A stretch of DNA of 64,000 nucleotides from Adenanthera pavonina (GCA_026686845.1 JAIVEN010000020.1:3251501-3315500), one strand, 5' to 3'; shown: positions 1 through 13,060, counted from the stretch's first letter. Notes: generated by a model from the sequence alone, not told the origin. Program-made: numbers and translations.

Positions 1-626
1 CAAAGGTGGAGAGGCCTACGACTCTTTGATCTTCTCTAGACTAGTACTAAAGTCTTCACTTAAAATGTTACCCACAAAGAGTGTAAGAGAAAGTCTCAAT
101 AACCAAGAACATAAACACATGCAACCTATATCTTCAGTCCACACAAATATGCATAAGGTGCAATGCAATATAAAATGTCATGGTATGCATGTCTCCTTCA
201 TATACGGCTAGAACCATGAGCTAATATAATCACATGACATTTCAAATAGGTGATTCCCTTCTAACAATTAGTAAAAGATGATTCCAGGATATCACCAAGC
301 TCATCTAACACTAATGCAACCTGACCCAAGATCACAATAATACTTGGATCGTGGCTCTCTTTCCCCTAGACCACCAGAATTGGTCATGATTTAGGGAAGG
401 TGTAGTCCACTGCCACCTGGCTCTTTGAGTCATAGGAGAGAATTTAGTGACCGGTATCTTTCATCATATCATATCATTATATCTAATCTCATTATCACCT
501 CCTAATCCACCATATCTCACTATGCTCATATGGTGATAATGTTCATGCCATGCCACTATGCAATATCATCATTATCATAATTATCATCAATGCCATATTA
601 GCATGCTATCACATGAGTATGCTATA

Positions 627-3182
627 TGTAATACCCTACCAAAATAAACCTCCACCAATCTCTTAAAAGCCCGAATAACTAGCCAAACCAATCAAAACAA
701 GGAGATCAAGACACAATGCTACAGCCAGTACAGCTGTGGCATGGAAGCTCACAAGTTGAAAAAATTTTTAAACATAGGGGACTGGCGCTGTGTTGCCCAT
801 ATCAGTATTTATATAAGCAATTTGCTAATTTTTGGAAAAAAATTTCGACACACACAACTTTGTGCTTTGACCTCCGATTAACCTGATTCCAATTCTTTCA
901 AGTTAATCTCATCCCAATCTAACTATAGGTACTGGTTTCACCTCAATCCATCTCCATATGAAGATTTTAGACACTCGTGATGGATTTGGTCACTTTTAAG
1001 CCAAAACTCACAACTTACATGACCTTATTGCCATCCAAAGCAATTTGGCACTTAAGGACCATTTACACAAGTCCTATTCGGCACAACTAACCTGTCTAAG
1101 GAGGTTTCACCATGAGAAAACCACTCTTTCAAGATTTGACCTCTTTGAACCCAAAATTCACATAATGAGCTATATGGCCAAAACACACATATTGGGCTCA
1201 AAACCCCTTTATGGGCTCACAGATCCGGCCAATCTAGCTCACAAACATACACTTCAACAATACTGACCCATACTGGGTCCAAATCATCATCATACACATA
1301 CACCAACACATGAATACATCCACACCACATCATCATCAATATCATCACATATCATTCATCATTATCAAATTATACAACCATCATTATCTTATTATCATTG
1401 TCCTCATATCAATTACAAACATATTACTCTACTTGGCATAATTCATAACATAGACGATCACAAACTACCATTGACTTAGATATTCCTGAAGCCGGAGAGG
1501 CTACAGTTCCCTTGTCTTCTCCAAACTAGTACTAGAGCCTTCACTTGAAATGTTAGTAATGGGAGGGGGTGTAAGACAAAGTCTAAGTAACTGGGAACAT
1601 AACTATAGGCAACCTATATCAATAATCCATACAATCGTACATATGGTGCAATGAAATGCAAAATGAAATGGTATGTATGTTCTCTCTCGTACACGGCTAG
1701 AACCATGAGCTGTTTTCATCTCAAGACATTTCCATTAGGTGATTCCCTTCTAGCAGTCGGTGAAAACTGATTCCGAGACATCATCAAGCTCACCTCACAC
1801 TAATGTAATCCAACCAAAGGTTACACTAGTAATTGGGCCGTGGTTCTCCTTTCCTTGGATCACTCAAATTGGTGGTGATTTAGGGAAGATGCATCCCCAA
1901 ATCCACTGCCACCTGGCTCTCCTAGCCATATGAGAGAATTTAGTGGCAGGGATATTTCATCATATCATATCATAACATATTAATCATCATCATTTCTCAT
2001 ATCATCATCATATCACATCTCATCATCACCTCATCATCCACCTCATAATATGCATCAATGGTGATAATGTCAATGTCATGCTAATATGCCTCTAAATATA
2101 TATATTATCATCATAATCATCGTTATAGTCATGCTAGCGTGCAATGGTGTGGGGATACTACAAATCACACATACACATCATATATAATCATCATATCTTG
2201 AATGACAGTGTATATACCACGATATATAGAAAAACCATACACATACACAACCAATGTAGTGGTATAAAGAGAAACATGCCTATATATGTATATATATCAA
2301 CATATAACACATAAATCACAAACACCCGATTACCTTAAATTATTGATACTACACACACGGTTCTCACAAGCTTGCAGATTGCAAACCATGACTTGAACTC
2401 TTCCGATCAACCAATGAATGCCAACCATTACAATACCATAACATTCCCAATTAATATAAAGTCTAATTATCCAAAATCCATACTTCAACCATTTAGGCTT
2501 TACCCAAGGTTCCAACAACATTTTCATGCATCAATGAGCTCCATATAACTATTTAAATCATAACTAATCTTATACATTTTGGATCCTAAACTGCCTCTCA
2601 TAATACCAAGTAGGGTTTAGCATAATTCATACATACTCCATTTAAAACTCATATCCAAAGCTTCCTAACACTACATAATACTTCTACAACACTAATACAA
2701 GCATTTTAATCAATTGAAACCTCAACTAATCTGAAATATAAAATACTCCCATGGATTCCAACCGAAATTTATAAAGAAAAGAGAGGATATGAGGTTATGG
2801 GTCACTTACCAATCAAGATTGAAGCTCCTCAAGACTTGAAATTACCCCCAAAGGCCGAACTTCTTGAACCCTAATGCTACCTTTGATTCTTTTTGTTTCA
2901 TTGACTGAAACTCATCTAATTTAAACAAATTTCGTGACTCTCACCATTGTGCCATCAAGCTTACCATAGCTCAAGTGCTCTTGGCCTAAAAATTTTTCAA
3001 GTTTCCACCAGTGTCTCGCCGTGACGGAGCTGTACCTTACCACGATGTGACCCTTCTCTATTGCCATTTTCAAATTTAGATCCTTTCTCAAGTCTTGGTT
3101 CCTCTAGTCTTGCACACATCATCGAGTTTGCTTCCCGTCAGCTTGACACTAAGTTCAAGATAGTGTAATAAGGGTTGTTACA
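627..3182 (-). repeat. Solo LTR-A, 2556 bp, TSD CTATA
   Basis: The insertion starts TGTAATACCC at 627 and ends AGGGTTGTTACA at 3182. It is flanked by a perfect 5-bp duplication CTATA (622-626 and 3183-3187). Its sequence parallels the surrounding older LTR, for example the block near 1490-1960 against 1-470, so a solo LTR has inserted into another copy of its own family. There is no internal region, PBS or polypurine tract, so it presumably arose by LTR-LTR recombination. Confidence 0.85.
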
Positions 3183-5440
3183 CTATAGAATCATCAATAT
3201 ACACATATCACATCATGCATATCATCATCATATACAAGTACCAGGGATCTAGATTCATACGTTATCTAGCCATGTGCATTCATACACATGACAAAATCGT
3301 GGTATGAACGAGAACATGCATATATATATATATATATAAATATAAATCAACAATTAACGTATAAACACAACACCCAGGTTACTTGAAATTGCCGACACTA
3401 CACACACTGGCTAAACCCACCGTCTCAACACTGAACATGAGCTAAGTCACCTTCTATTATCCAAACAACCACTATAACATCACAATATTCCCAATTAACA
3501 TAATGTACAACTTGTGCAAATCCATAACTCAACCAATTATGCTTACCCCAAGTTTCTAACAACATATTCATGCACCAATAGGCCACATATAACCATTCAA
3601 CTCGTGCATCAACACATATAATTCAGATTAGACACTTTCTCACCTATAATCAACTTAGGGTTTGGCATAATTCATACATACTCCCTCTAAAACTTATACC
3701 CAAGAATCAATAACACTAAATGTAACAACCCTCAATATACTATCCGAGACTTAGTCTTGAACTAATGGGAAGTATACTCAGTGATGTGTGCAGGATTGGA
3801 GGATTAAGACGGAGGAAGAACAAAAAGGAAATAGAAGCACCTCACGCCACAGCCTGGAAAGGGTGCCGCAGCGAGCAAGTTGAGAATTTGGAAAATTTTC
3901 TCTGACAGAAGGGCTCTATGCCGTGATGAACTTATCTCCCACCGCGGTGCCAAACATCGATTGTATTTAAATCAGGCGTGTTTCAATTAATAAAAGCATA
4001 AGAGAATAAGGGAGAAACGGAGGAGCTGCACTAGTGCTTCAAGAATCTGACCTTTGGGAGTGATTTTCAGACTTTAGGATCTTGATTGATTATTGGCAAG
4101 TGGTTCTTACTCTCCCTTCACCCTTTTCTCTTCGGTTATTGGATGGATTTTCGAATTTATGCCTATGGGTTCGGGTTTGGCCAAAATCTACCAATTAAAA
4201 TGGATTTAATAGGATCAATGAGGTGTTGTTTAGTGTTAAGGATGCTTGGGTATGATTTTTAAAGAGAGTATGTATGAATTATACCAAACCCTAGGTTAAA
4301 ATTTTGGAAGGAAAGTGGAAATCCAAATTTGTATATGTTGGTGTATGTTTGAATGGTTGTTTAAGGTTCATTGGTATGTGTTTATGATGTTGGAACCTTG
4401 GGTTAAGCTTAAACAATGGAATTATGAGTTTTGGAATGGTTATACATAGGAATAACTAAAGCTATTGTGTTATAGTAGTGGTTGTTTGTTTGATCGAAGG
4501 AGTTCAAGTCATGGTTTGCAACCTAAAAGCTTGTGAGAACCGTGTATGGTATCAACAATTTAAGGTAACCAGGTGTTTGTGATATATATGTTATATGTTG
4601 ATATATATATATATATATGCATGTCTCCATTCATACCACGATATCATTATGTGTGTGTATGGTTTTCCTACATATCGTGGTATGCACATGGCTAAACGAG
4701 ATACTTGTATATGATGATGATGAGTATGATGTTGTATATGTATATACATGATTATAGCATCCACATATGATTGCATGCTAACATGACCATGATGATGGTT
4801 ATGTATTATTAGAGGCATGCTAACATGGCATAAACATCACCACCCCATAAGCACAGTGAGATATGGCGAATTGAGAGGTGATAATGAGATGAAATATGAT
4901 GATATATGATATGATGAAAGATCCTTGCCACTAAATCCTTCCCTATGGCCTAAAAAGCCAGGTGGCAGTGGACTGTATGATATGATATGATATGGTGATA
5001 GGATGGAAGATCCCTACCACTATATCCTCTCCTATGGCTAAGAGAGTTAGATGGCAGTAGACTACACCTTCCCTAAATTACCACCAATTTGGGTGGTCCA
5101 GAGGAAGGAGAGCCATGGTCCAAGCATTAGTGTGACCTTTGGCCAAGTGCACTAGTGTAAGATGAGCTTGATAATGTCTCAAAATCAGTCTTTACTAGCT
5201 ATTGGAAGGAAATCACCTATTTGAAATGTTTTGTGATGACGTCAGCTCATGTTCTAACCGTGTATGAGAGAGGCATACATTCCAAGACATTCAGCATTAC
5301 ACTACATCATTTACATATATGTGTGGTATTGAAGATATTATTGTATGTGTGTGTTTATCCCGGTTATTGAAACTTTGTCTTATACTCCCCATGACTAATA
5401 TTTTAGGTGAAGACTCTAATACTAGTCCGAAGAAGACCAA

Positions 5441-5804
5441 CACTATGCCAGATTTTAGTTTCATTAGCGTTCAATAGTTGGCGTTTATTTTTAAAAATGC
5501 CAATAAAAATCTAGACCGGAAGATTAGTTGGGGTTTATTAAAAAAAATGCTAACTAAAATCTAGATTTTAGTTGGCATTTATTAAAAAAAGGCCAATAAG
5601 AAATTAAAGGTTAGACTTTAGTTGGAGTTTGTTAAACAAAGGCCAACTAAAAACTGAACTTTAGGTGGTGTTTATTTAAAAAACGCCATCTAAAACTTTT
5701 AAGATTTTTATTTTAAAAAATAGAAAGGCATGGATTGATTGTTTCAACCGTTAGATCAAAGAAATATCAACGTATCAAATCATTCACTTTTTTTCTTACT
5801 TACT

Positions 5805-5835
<31 letters not shown>

Positions 5836-6828
5836 TTTTTGTATGATGCACCTCTTCCTTCATTCAGAGTTGACCGCTTCTTCCTCTCCCTCACCTCTTT
5901 CTCTCTTTTGGCTTCTTCATATTTCTCAGATTTAGGTTGGGATGCCAAAAGCTTGAGTGAGAGAAATAGGATCAAGCAACCAACCACGCTTGTCTTTGCC
6001 TGAGTGAGGAAGGGATACGGGATTGAGCAGCTACAAATCTCTTCAAATGCTCTCCTTCCATAAATCTCTAAACTTGATCGAATTCGAGTGAGCATATGTA
6101 ACGAGTGCGTCATGCAAGGATTTTGCCTATCTTCTTCCTCGCATCATTCACATCTTAAATCTTCTCCTTCCTCACATCTCCTTCCTCGCATCTGATTTGC
6201 AGAGCTGGCGTTTGTGTTGAGTGATGGCTATTGCGATAGAAGTATTGATGGCATCATGTAACGATTATATTGATCTATGTGGGCAACGAAGCTTTTGAAC
6301 ATATCGGCTCAGATCTTCATCTTCAAGTGTGTCCTCTAAATGCTAAACTCTACTATTAAACTTCTTCTTATTCATCAATCCCATTGCGACATTGTCTTGT
6401 AACTTTTTTGCAACATTTATAATGCTTCTGTTTGGTTGATCTTTTGGTATTTAGTGGTTGATTCTTTTTTGTATTTGTTGTTATCTTGTTCTTGGCCTGT
6501 AATAAAATTTAATCCTTACATGCTTTTTTCTTCTTCCACTATAGAGATTATTGATTTCTGGAATTTTTTATTGCAATTTGTCTGGAATAGATGAGATTTT
6601 TTTGCTTACAAATTACCTCGGGGAGATGAATTAGATGAACAACTATTTTTTTTAAAAAAGAATAGTTGGCGTTTGTACACAAACGCCAACTAAAGTCGAG
6701 TTTAGATGGCGCTTGTGATAAATGCCAAAAAAAATTTTCCCTTTTATAGGTGCTGGATTACATCACGTCTTGGAAATGCCATTAAAAGCTGAAATTAAAC
6801 ACTAATAAATGTGATTTTTGGCATAGTG
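5441..6828. mobile_element. Non-autonomous CACTA (En/Spm) element C1, TSD CAA
   Basis: The element starts CACTATGCCA and ends TGGCATAGTG, a perfect 10-bp terminal inverted repeat with CACTA ends. It is flanked by CAA (5438-5440 and 6829-6831), the 3-bp duplication expected for CACTA elements. Both ends carry subterminal copies of a TTAGTTGGCGTTT-type motif in both orientations (5463-5700 and 6660-6735), the usual transposase-binding repeats. The interior (about 5735-6600) contains a TC microsatellite and AT-rich DNA with no recognisable protein. The uninterrupted site survives in a related LTR near 30545. A captured host fragment in the interior is possible but not identified. Confidence 0.9.
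5804..5831. repeat. (TC)n microsatellite
   Basis: A run of about 14 TC units lies inside CACTA element C1. The charged ORF on its minus strand is a product of this repeat and is not a gene. Confidence 0.95.
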
Positions 6829-7807
6829 CAAGGAGTCGTAAGCCTCTTTGCATTTAGGAATTTCAAGTATAACTACTAGTTCGTAATTCAGTTTATGTAA
6901 TATTGTATCAAGTAGGTTGTTGTTATTTGGTTGCCAGTATGAGTATCTTGGGATATTGCTTTGCATGTGAAGTGATGATGTTGATAAAATGATGATGACG
7001 ATGATGGTTGGGATAGTATGGATAAATACCCATGTGTAGTTCATATGTATGAGATAAGATGATCGTGGATGTTAGTATGTATCATATTGTAAGGATGGTT
7101 GTGGTAGGGTTTTATGTGGGTTAATAAGTCCTATAGGTGAGCCCAATGTAGTTTTAGACCTTGCATGCATGTTTTTGGGCATATAGCTCATTGTGTGGAA
7201 TTGAGCATTACTGTAATTAGCACTATTTCGCCTCTTTTTGGTGATTTTTTATGTTTTGGTAGTGATTAGTTGGGGTTTGCAAGTATAGGTTGTCACACTA
7301 AATAACACCTTATTGATCCCTTAACAACCATTTTAATCGGTGGAATTAGACAAATCGGGATTCCCATGCATATACCCGAAAATCCACCCTAAAACCGAAG
7401 AGAAAAAGGAAAGAGGAGAGGAGGGATCACATACCAACTTGTAATCAAGCTTTCAAGGTTAGATTATCGAAGCCCTAGTGCAGCTCTTCTTCTCCTCCTC
7501 AATTTCTTCTTTCTCCACCAATTGAAACTTGTCTAATTTAAACAAATTTCGTGACTCTCACCGCGGCTCCAGCAAGCTTGCTACGGCACGAGTGCTCTTA
7601 GCTTAGAAATTCTTGGAATGCCATGAGTGTCTCACTGCCACGGCCCTGCACCTCACCACGGCGTGACCCTGCTTTGTTTCCATTATCAAACTTCATCCTA
7701 TTTGGATCCTTTCTCCAATTCTGGTTCCTCCGATTTTGCGCAAAATACCCGGTAACTTCTTATTATCTCGAGACAAAGTTCAAGATAATTAAATGAGGGT
7801 TGTTACA

Positions 7808-7898
7808 TTAAACACCAAGAACAAGAACAATAACAACAACATAAACATTATCCCATTAGGTGAGGTTAGCTAGATAGATTATACGACACTATTGTACT

Positions 7899-7938
<40 letters not shown>

Positions 7939-8015
7939 TATATTTTCAAGCTACATAAATAGGCCTAGAAATAATAAATACGCACATGAATTACATGTGC
8001 TGATGCTCAAAGGTT
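7808..8015. other. Kunitz-cluster flank with (TC)n microsatellite
   Basis: Short unique stretch between the outer LTR and the truncated CACTA. A (TC)n run occupies about 7904-7935. The part at 7970-8015, with a CACATGAATTACATGTG palindrome, matches the flank blocks at about 43200, 48770 and 52720, so it belongs to the duplicated Kunitz-cluster backbone. Confidence 0.7.
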
Positions 8016-8096
8016 CACTACGAAAAACAAGGTCCATTTGTGATGGTCACATTTGCCGCGATTTAATTCAACTGCTACAAATGTATGCATTTGCTA

Positions 8097-8207
8097 CATT
8101 TTCAGTGGTTAACATAGTGGTTCCAATACATGAACTGTGCTGCTACTCAACACCACTGTGCTGTTGCATTTTCAGTGGTTAACATAGTGGTTCCAATACA
8201 TGAACTG
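8097..8207. repeat. Perfect 41-bp direct repeat, 70-bp period
   Basis: The 41-bp segment at 8097-8137 recurs without mismatch at 8167-8207 inside the CACTA C0 subterminal region. Perfect identity in a decayed element points to a recent local duplication. Confidence 0.9.
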
Positions 8208-8736
8208 CTACAAATGCGGCGCTTATAGGAGCGAGAGACTCCCCCTCCTTTGAAATTTTCCCCCTTCAATTTTTTCAAAAGTTCTGAGTTGTACACGCCC
8301 TCACTCAGTCTCAGCTGCTTTCTGATTTCTTGCACTTTTATTTTGATAAATTTTGATATGTTACAAAATATTCTTATAATTTTTATGTGTATTTGTCAGT
8401 ACATATTTAATTTTTTTTATTTATTATATTTTTTGTAGATCACTTTCTGTCTCCTATTTATTGCTAGTCAATTTCATTTAGTGGACTGTAATTTAAATTT
8501 TGAAGATAATTTTTTATTTTAATTTTGATACTATAATGAATATATTTTCTTTTATTTTGTTTAAATTATTTGATCATTGATTTTTTTATTAAAATTGAAG
8601 TTAATTGTTCGTTTGTGTAGAATTTATTCTTCAGTAATTTTTATGAAAGTGAAGGTATGTAGTTGATATTTTATTAAATTAGGTGTTGACGTTTAAGAAT
8701 TTGAATTTGATAATATTTTGCATTAGTTTACATATA

Positions 8737-8740
<4 letters not shown>

Positions 8741-8780
<40 letters not shown>
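8741..8780. repeat. (TG)n microsatellite
   Basis: An uninterrupted run of about 20 TG units in CACTA C0, upstream of the transposase start. It gives a spurious Val/Cys-rich ORF. Confidence 0.97.
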
Positions 8781-8781
<1 letters not shown>

Positions 8782-9057
8782 ATTTTTTCTTTGCAATCGT
8801 TTATATATATTTTTTGTTTTATAATGAATAATTTTTATTTTATAGTTAATATTTCTAGTTATTCTATTTTTTCTGGAAACAAATTTTATAATTAATAATT
8901 ATTTAATTTTTGTTATACATGTTATGAATAATATATTAGGTCTTTTATGTTAGGAATAGTGATGACTTATGTAACAATAATATTATCATTATTGGTTTTG
9001 TATTATTTTAGAAATAACGATAACTTATTTAATTTGTAAATCAAAATTTAACAGATA

Positions 9058-9446
9058 ATGGATAAATTATGGATTTCTAGACCCCGTAATAGTAGACAAT
9101 ATTTGGATCGATTGGATAACCTTTTGGATTTCACATTTGATAATAGTGCCATTGAGGATAGAATTCTTTGTCCATATCTGAAATGTAATTTTAGAAAATG
9201 GTTTAAACATGAAGAGGTGCGCAATCATTTGATAGTTAAACCGTTCCCCCAAGGTTATATTTGTTGGTCTGTACATGGGAAGAGACGTTAGTGGACATGA
9301 GGATGATAGACATTTGGTGTACATTTGAACAATGGGTTGACGGTGAAGGACTTCGAGAGTATGTTGGAGGCCCTTCTAAACGTTTAAATGAGAGGATGAA
9401 CGATGATATTAGAGAGTTTTATGAGTTGATAACAGATGGACAAGAA
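9058..9446 (+). pseudogene. CACTA tnp2 transposase, N-terminal transposase-associated domain, truncated
   Basis: The first 77 codons match the transposase-associated domain found at the N terminus of plant En/Spm tnp2 proteins. It opens MDKLWISRPR, continues through a YLDRLDNLLDF segment and an ILCPYLKCNFRKW zinc-binding-like core, then an EEVRNHLI helix. A frameshift near 9275-9285 breaks the frame. Reading resumes in another frame as far as an FYELITDGQERF segment and then runs into Kunitz-cluster flank at about 9447. The catalytic tnp2 core is missing, so the fragment cannot be active. The start is the ATG that opens the conserved domain. Confidence 0.85.
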
Positions 9447-12400
9447 AGATTTTAGGGGACAAGAGAGTCAGGAAAATGAAAACAACACCAACGGTCAAGA
9501 TTTTAGGAATTGGATAAGTGAATTTGGAAGCAAGTGCAGCCTTTTGATAGCTCATTTTGTGGTGAAGATAATTTGGTATCTGTTCATTGTAGATTTTTCA
9601 ATAGATATATTGACACTTTTGTTGTATTATTTAATAAGAGAAAAAATGATTCCTTAATTCACATGAAGTTATTAAGATTATGATAATCCAAGTCTTCTCT
9701 TATCTTCAAAATTACCACTAACTTTAACGGCTTCTTAAATTTATTTATTGCATTGTTTATGCCTTGTGCAGTGTCTTGCCCAACTTAATGGAACATATGA
9801 AATTAATGCTTAACCAAGTTATTGATTTTAAGTCCTCATGGAAACAATACTCTGCTCATTATTTTATTACTTGGTATGGTTCGTGTGCTTGCATATTCAT
9901 AGGTCCCAAAAATTTTAAACCTACCAAATACAAGGTTTCAACTTTCACGTGGCTTGATGATCTCTCTTATCGTTCTACATACCATTGAACAAAGTTTCAT
10001 AGTAATGGTGCTCCCAAAAGGGATATTTTAATATTAACATATTCATGAATCATTAATATATCAATATGAAATTAGATTTTGATTCCGTATTTTGCACGCA
10101 GTTTAACTTGAGACATATTATTCATGACTAGTGAAAAGTATGACTTCTTATTTTTATGTATTTATGTTTATATATGGATTAAATAAAGTTACACTATTTA
10201 ATAATAGCAAATAGTACACTTTTTGAAGTCAAGAATATGGCTGCAACCCACGGATTATATGGGTTAACAATGGGTTGTATGAATTGATTGTGTTTTCTAT
10301 AATTTATGCCAAATTATTAAAAGAAGGAATTGGTGTGTTGGCTCATATAACTCATTGACAAAATCCCAACCTACCAGGAAACAAGTGAACCCAACCCATA
10401 CCCTTTTTCCTCAATGTTTATCTCTAAGGCTAGCCTATATTCCGAACTCTTAACAATTTCTTTAGAACTCCATATATATAAAATAAATAAAGTTACACAT
10501 TTCATTATGATGTCATTGAGAAACAAAAATAAATCATTTCGAAAATGTACAATTTATGAAAAAGAGTAGTAAAAAATAGATGTTGAGTAATAAAAAATGG
10601 AAGTTGAGTATAAAATTCTGAGACTTATCCAGTGTAAAATCGGGGGTCTTCAGTGTCAAATTGTGGAATATGAGTAATAAAACGCAGAAGATGAATGTAA
10701 AATTTTAAAAGTTTTTTTTTATTGTATTCAGTGTAAAATTTGGGATGTTCAATGTCAAATTTATGAAAAATAGTAGTAAAAAGAAGATGTTAAGTGTAAA
10801 ACGTTTTAACAAGGACATTTAGGTCATTTCATATTTATGTTTTTAATTAATTTGAAATCATGGTCCTTTTTTGATATTTTTGAATTTTATGATCCTAAAA
10901 TGGGATTAATTTAAAGTCTTGGTCCTCGAGTGTCATTTCCCCTAAAAAAACAACATAAATTTGAGAGGCAAAAATGAAATTAAAGATAAAATTAAAGAAC
11001 CAAACATGTACTTTTACATGTAATATGGACGCACACGTCAGTCTCATACTCGGCGTGATTGAAGTGTCATCTGTTGGGAAGAATTCGTCGTGCCATTATT
11101 TTGGGTCTGTTTCAATAGTTGGCATGAAAGCGACCCCACATTCATTTTAACAACTTACTTCTTTTAGCAACTAATATAAAAGAATCTAAAGTATCATGCT
11201 TTAATCTATCTATAGTCTAAAAATACCATATTTCTATATATATATATATATAAATTGTAAGAATCAATGACATGATAATTGGATTGAACCCACCGATTCA
11301 ATCGGGAATCAATCACTAGTCCAATCCGGTAGCAAGAAATAATCAAAGTTACATAAAATCGGACAAGAATTGACCAACACGATCTTAAATTAGTAAAAAC
11401 TGGTAAAACCAGCGGGTTGGCTAGTTGAGATGAGTTGAACATTTTCTTTGAAAAAAAAAGTTATTGAATGAGGATGACTAGAGATAAATAAATTTAAAGA
11501 AAAAGTCTGAAAAGAAAAAGATCGGTGACGAAGAAAGAAGAAGACGCCTTGAAAAAAATATAGATGGAGAAGAAAAACAAGTAAAGAAAGAAGAAAAGAA
11601 AAAGATTGAAGAAGAGGATTACCAAAAAGAAAAAAAAATTAGAGATTTTCTATATCCTTTTAGTTTCCCCTTTTCTGAGTTTTGGCCGTGACAGTCAACA
11701 CAAAGACTGTAGTTGCAGGGGACAAAATAGATGAGCTCCTCTACAATGAAGATGTAGCAGCACTGAAGTAGAAGAAGGGGTTGAAGCTTGATTGGATTTC
11801 TTGATCAACATGGCCGACTCCTCCAAAATCAAAAGCAATATGCAGTAGCAATTGATGCTTGCTGAATGGCTCAAAAAGGAACTTGGGGAGTTGCGGTAGT
11901 CAAAAAGCGTAACCTACACGCTTTGTTAAACAAAAGAGAGACTTGATTTTATTTAAAAAAAATGAAGCCTGATTTTTGCAGATACTTTTTGGGTTTTCCA
12001 ACATTTGTTTGGTTCAATGTTTGCTTTGGAAGATGTGTGGGGGGTGTTTTGTTGGAGAGCGTTGGCTTGTTTATTAAAAAAAAAAAAGGATCAGCATTAA
12101 AGTGAATTATGTTTTTCAATTGAGTGACTTAATGATAAAAAGAAAATGGAAGTATTAATGGCTAAATTTAATTTAAAGTCACATATATCATAAATTTATA
12201 TTAGCAAACTATAATTAATTTAAAATATAAAGATTATTGCAAAGTTTTTAAAATAATTATCATTCAATTTTTTTTTGTTTCATCTCATTATTATTAACTT
12301 TGCTTATTTTTTTTATATAATATTCTAATTTCAGTTTATAAAAATTGTTATTTTGGAGATTTTATAATATTTTAAAATATTTATTATTTTATAACTTCTT

Positions 12401-13060
12401 GTGAGTACTAATGATAACTCCAACTGAGAGCTAAAAACTAATTTATTTGAGACAAAAAAATCACTTAAATGAGTTTTTCCTATTTCAATAAATTTTTTTA
12501 AATGTATACAACTAAAAATATTACTTTAGAATTTTAATAAAATATTAAATAGATGATTAATTTTTCATCTTTTAAGTATAAATTATTTAAAATATATTAA
12601 GTTAATTATGACCAGTCTAATCCGATCATACCATTGAACCAATATCTCAGCTGGTTTAATGACCGGTCCAATTTTCTTAACATTGCTAAGAATATTGAGT
12701 ATTACTTCAATATTAATCAATTAACTAAGTCCACATCTGAGCACTCCTTCAAATACTCTTATAACTCCCATGACCAGCAAATTTCTTGCTGCAATATGAG
12801 CCATCTTCTTCTTTTTGTTTCATTATTAATATTAATAATTATGGTACCAATTCAGATTGGCGTAAATGATGGGACTCTTATCTTTTAAGTAAGTGATTAA
12901 AAGTTTGATCTCTAACTCTTTTGTATAAAACAAATCTAATTAGGAAAAATTTACCTTTTACCTTCAATATTATAAAAGAGCTTAACTTTTAATGCAGACA
13001 AGGGCTACTCTTTGTCCACTAAATATATATATTGTTGCAAAGAACGGAAATTGCTTTTCT
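9447..13060. other. Intergenic Kunitz-cluster flank, no gene recognised
   Basis: The block at 9447-9560 recurs near 43260, 48830 and 52770, and the block at 10017-10078 recurs near 14160 and 51570; both are duplicated backbone. About 11265-12670 is an old AT-rich insertion-like tract with degenerate CCGATTCAAT and ACCGGTCCAAT motifs near its edges and purine-rich DNA at 11460-11650. It may be a DNA-transposon relic, but no clean terminal repeats were found. ORFs in this stretch are short and match nothing I recognise. Confidence 0.5.

Larger units (their letters stand above)
3721..7297 (+). repeat. Solo LTR-A, forward, TSD CTAAA, split by CACTA C1
   Basis: The LTR begins TGTAACAACCCTC at 3721 and ends GGTTGTCACA at 7297. 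It is flanked by the duplication CTAAA (3716-3720 and 7298-7302). Without the 1388-bp CACTA and its extra CAA it is about 2186 bp. It is inverted relative to its host LTR, so 1-7.8 kb contains an inverted LTR pair able to form a long hairpin transcript. No coding internal domain is present. Confidence 0.85.
1..7807 (-). repeat. Outer (oldest) LTR-A copy, split by two solo LTRs
   Basis: This is a decayed long terminal repeat in reverse orientation, present as three pieces: 1-626, 3183-3715 and 7303-7807. The pieces join into one LTR when the two insertions and their 5-bp target duplications are removed; the text across the second junction then reads like the uninterrupted copy near 35160. The right end is the family terminus GGGTTGTTACA at 7797-7807. 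The left end lies outside the window. No gag or pol is attached. It holds long ATC/ATG-rich simple-sequence stretches typical of this family. That the pieces are one LTR is read from the sequence; the classification (Ty3/gypsy or a non-autonomous LARD-type element) is not determined. Confidence 0.8.
8016..9446 (+). mobile_element. 3'-truncated CACTA element C0
   Basis: The left end CACTACGAAAAACA (8016) is a typical CACTA terminus and is followed by short subterminal repeats (CTACAAATG, TTTGC). About 1 kb further in lies the start of a tnp2-type transposase gene (9058). No right terminus exists. At about 9447 the sequence returns to the Kunitz-cluster flank exactly where the flank was left at 8015: paralogues at 43250 and 52755 read straight across the two edges. 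The element therefore lacks its 3' part while the target DNA has lost almost nothing. Abortive gap repair after excision is one explanation. Confidence 0.8.

Noticed and set aside
4591..4818. His-rich ORF on the minus strand
   Set aside because: It is produced by ATG/ATC simple sequence inside an LTR and recurs in every LTR-A copy.
5796..6113. 105-residue charged minus-strand ORF in CACTA C1
   Set aside because: Its C terminus is the translated TC repeat and the rest has no recognisable domain.
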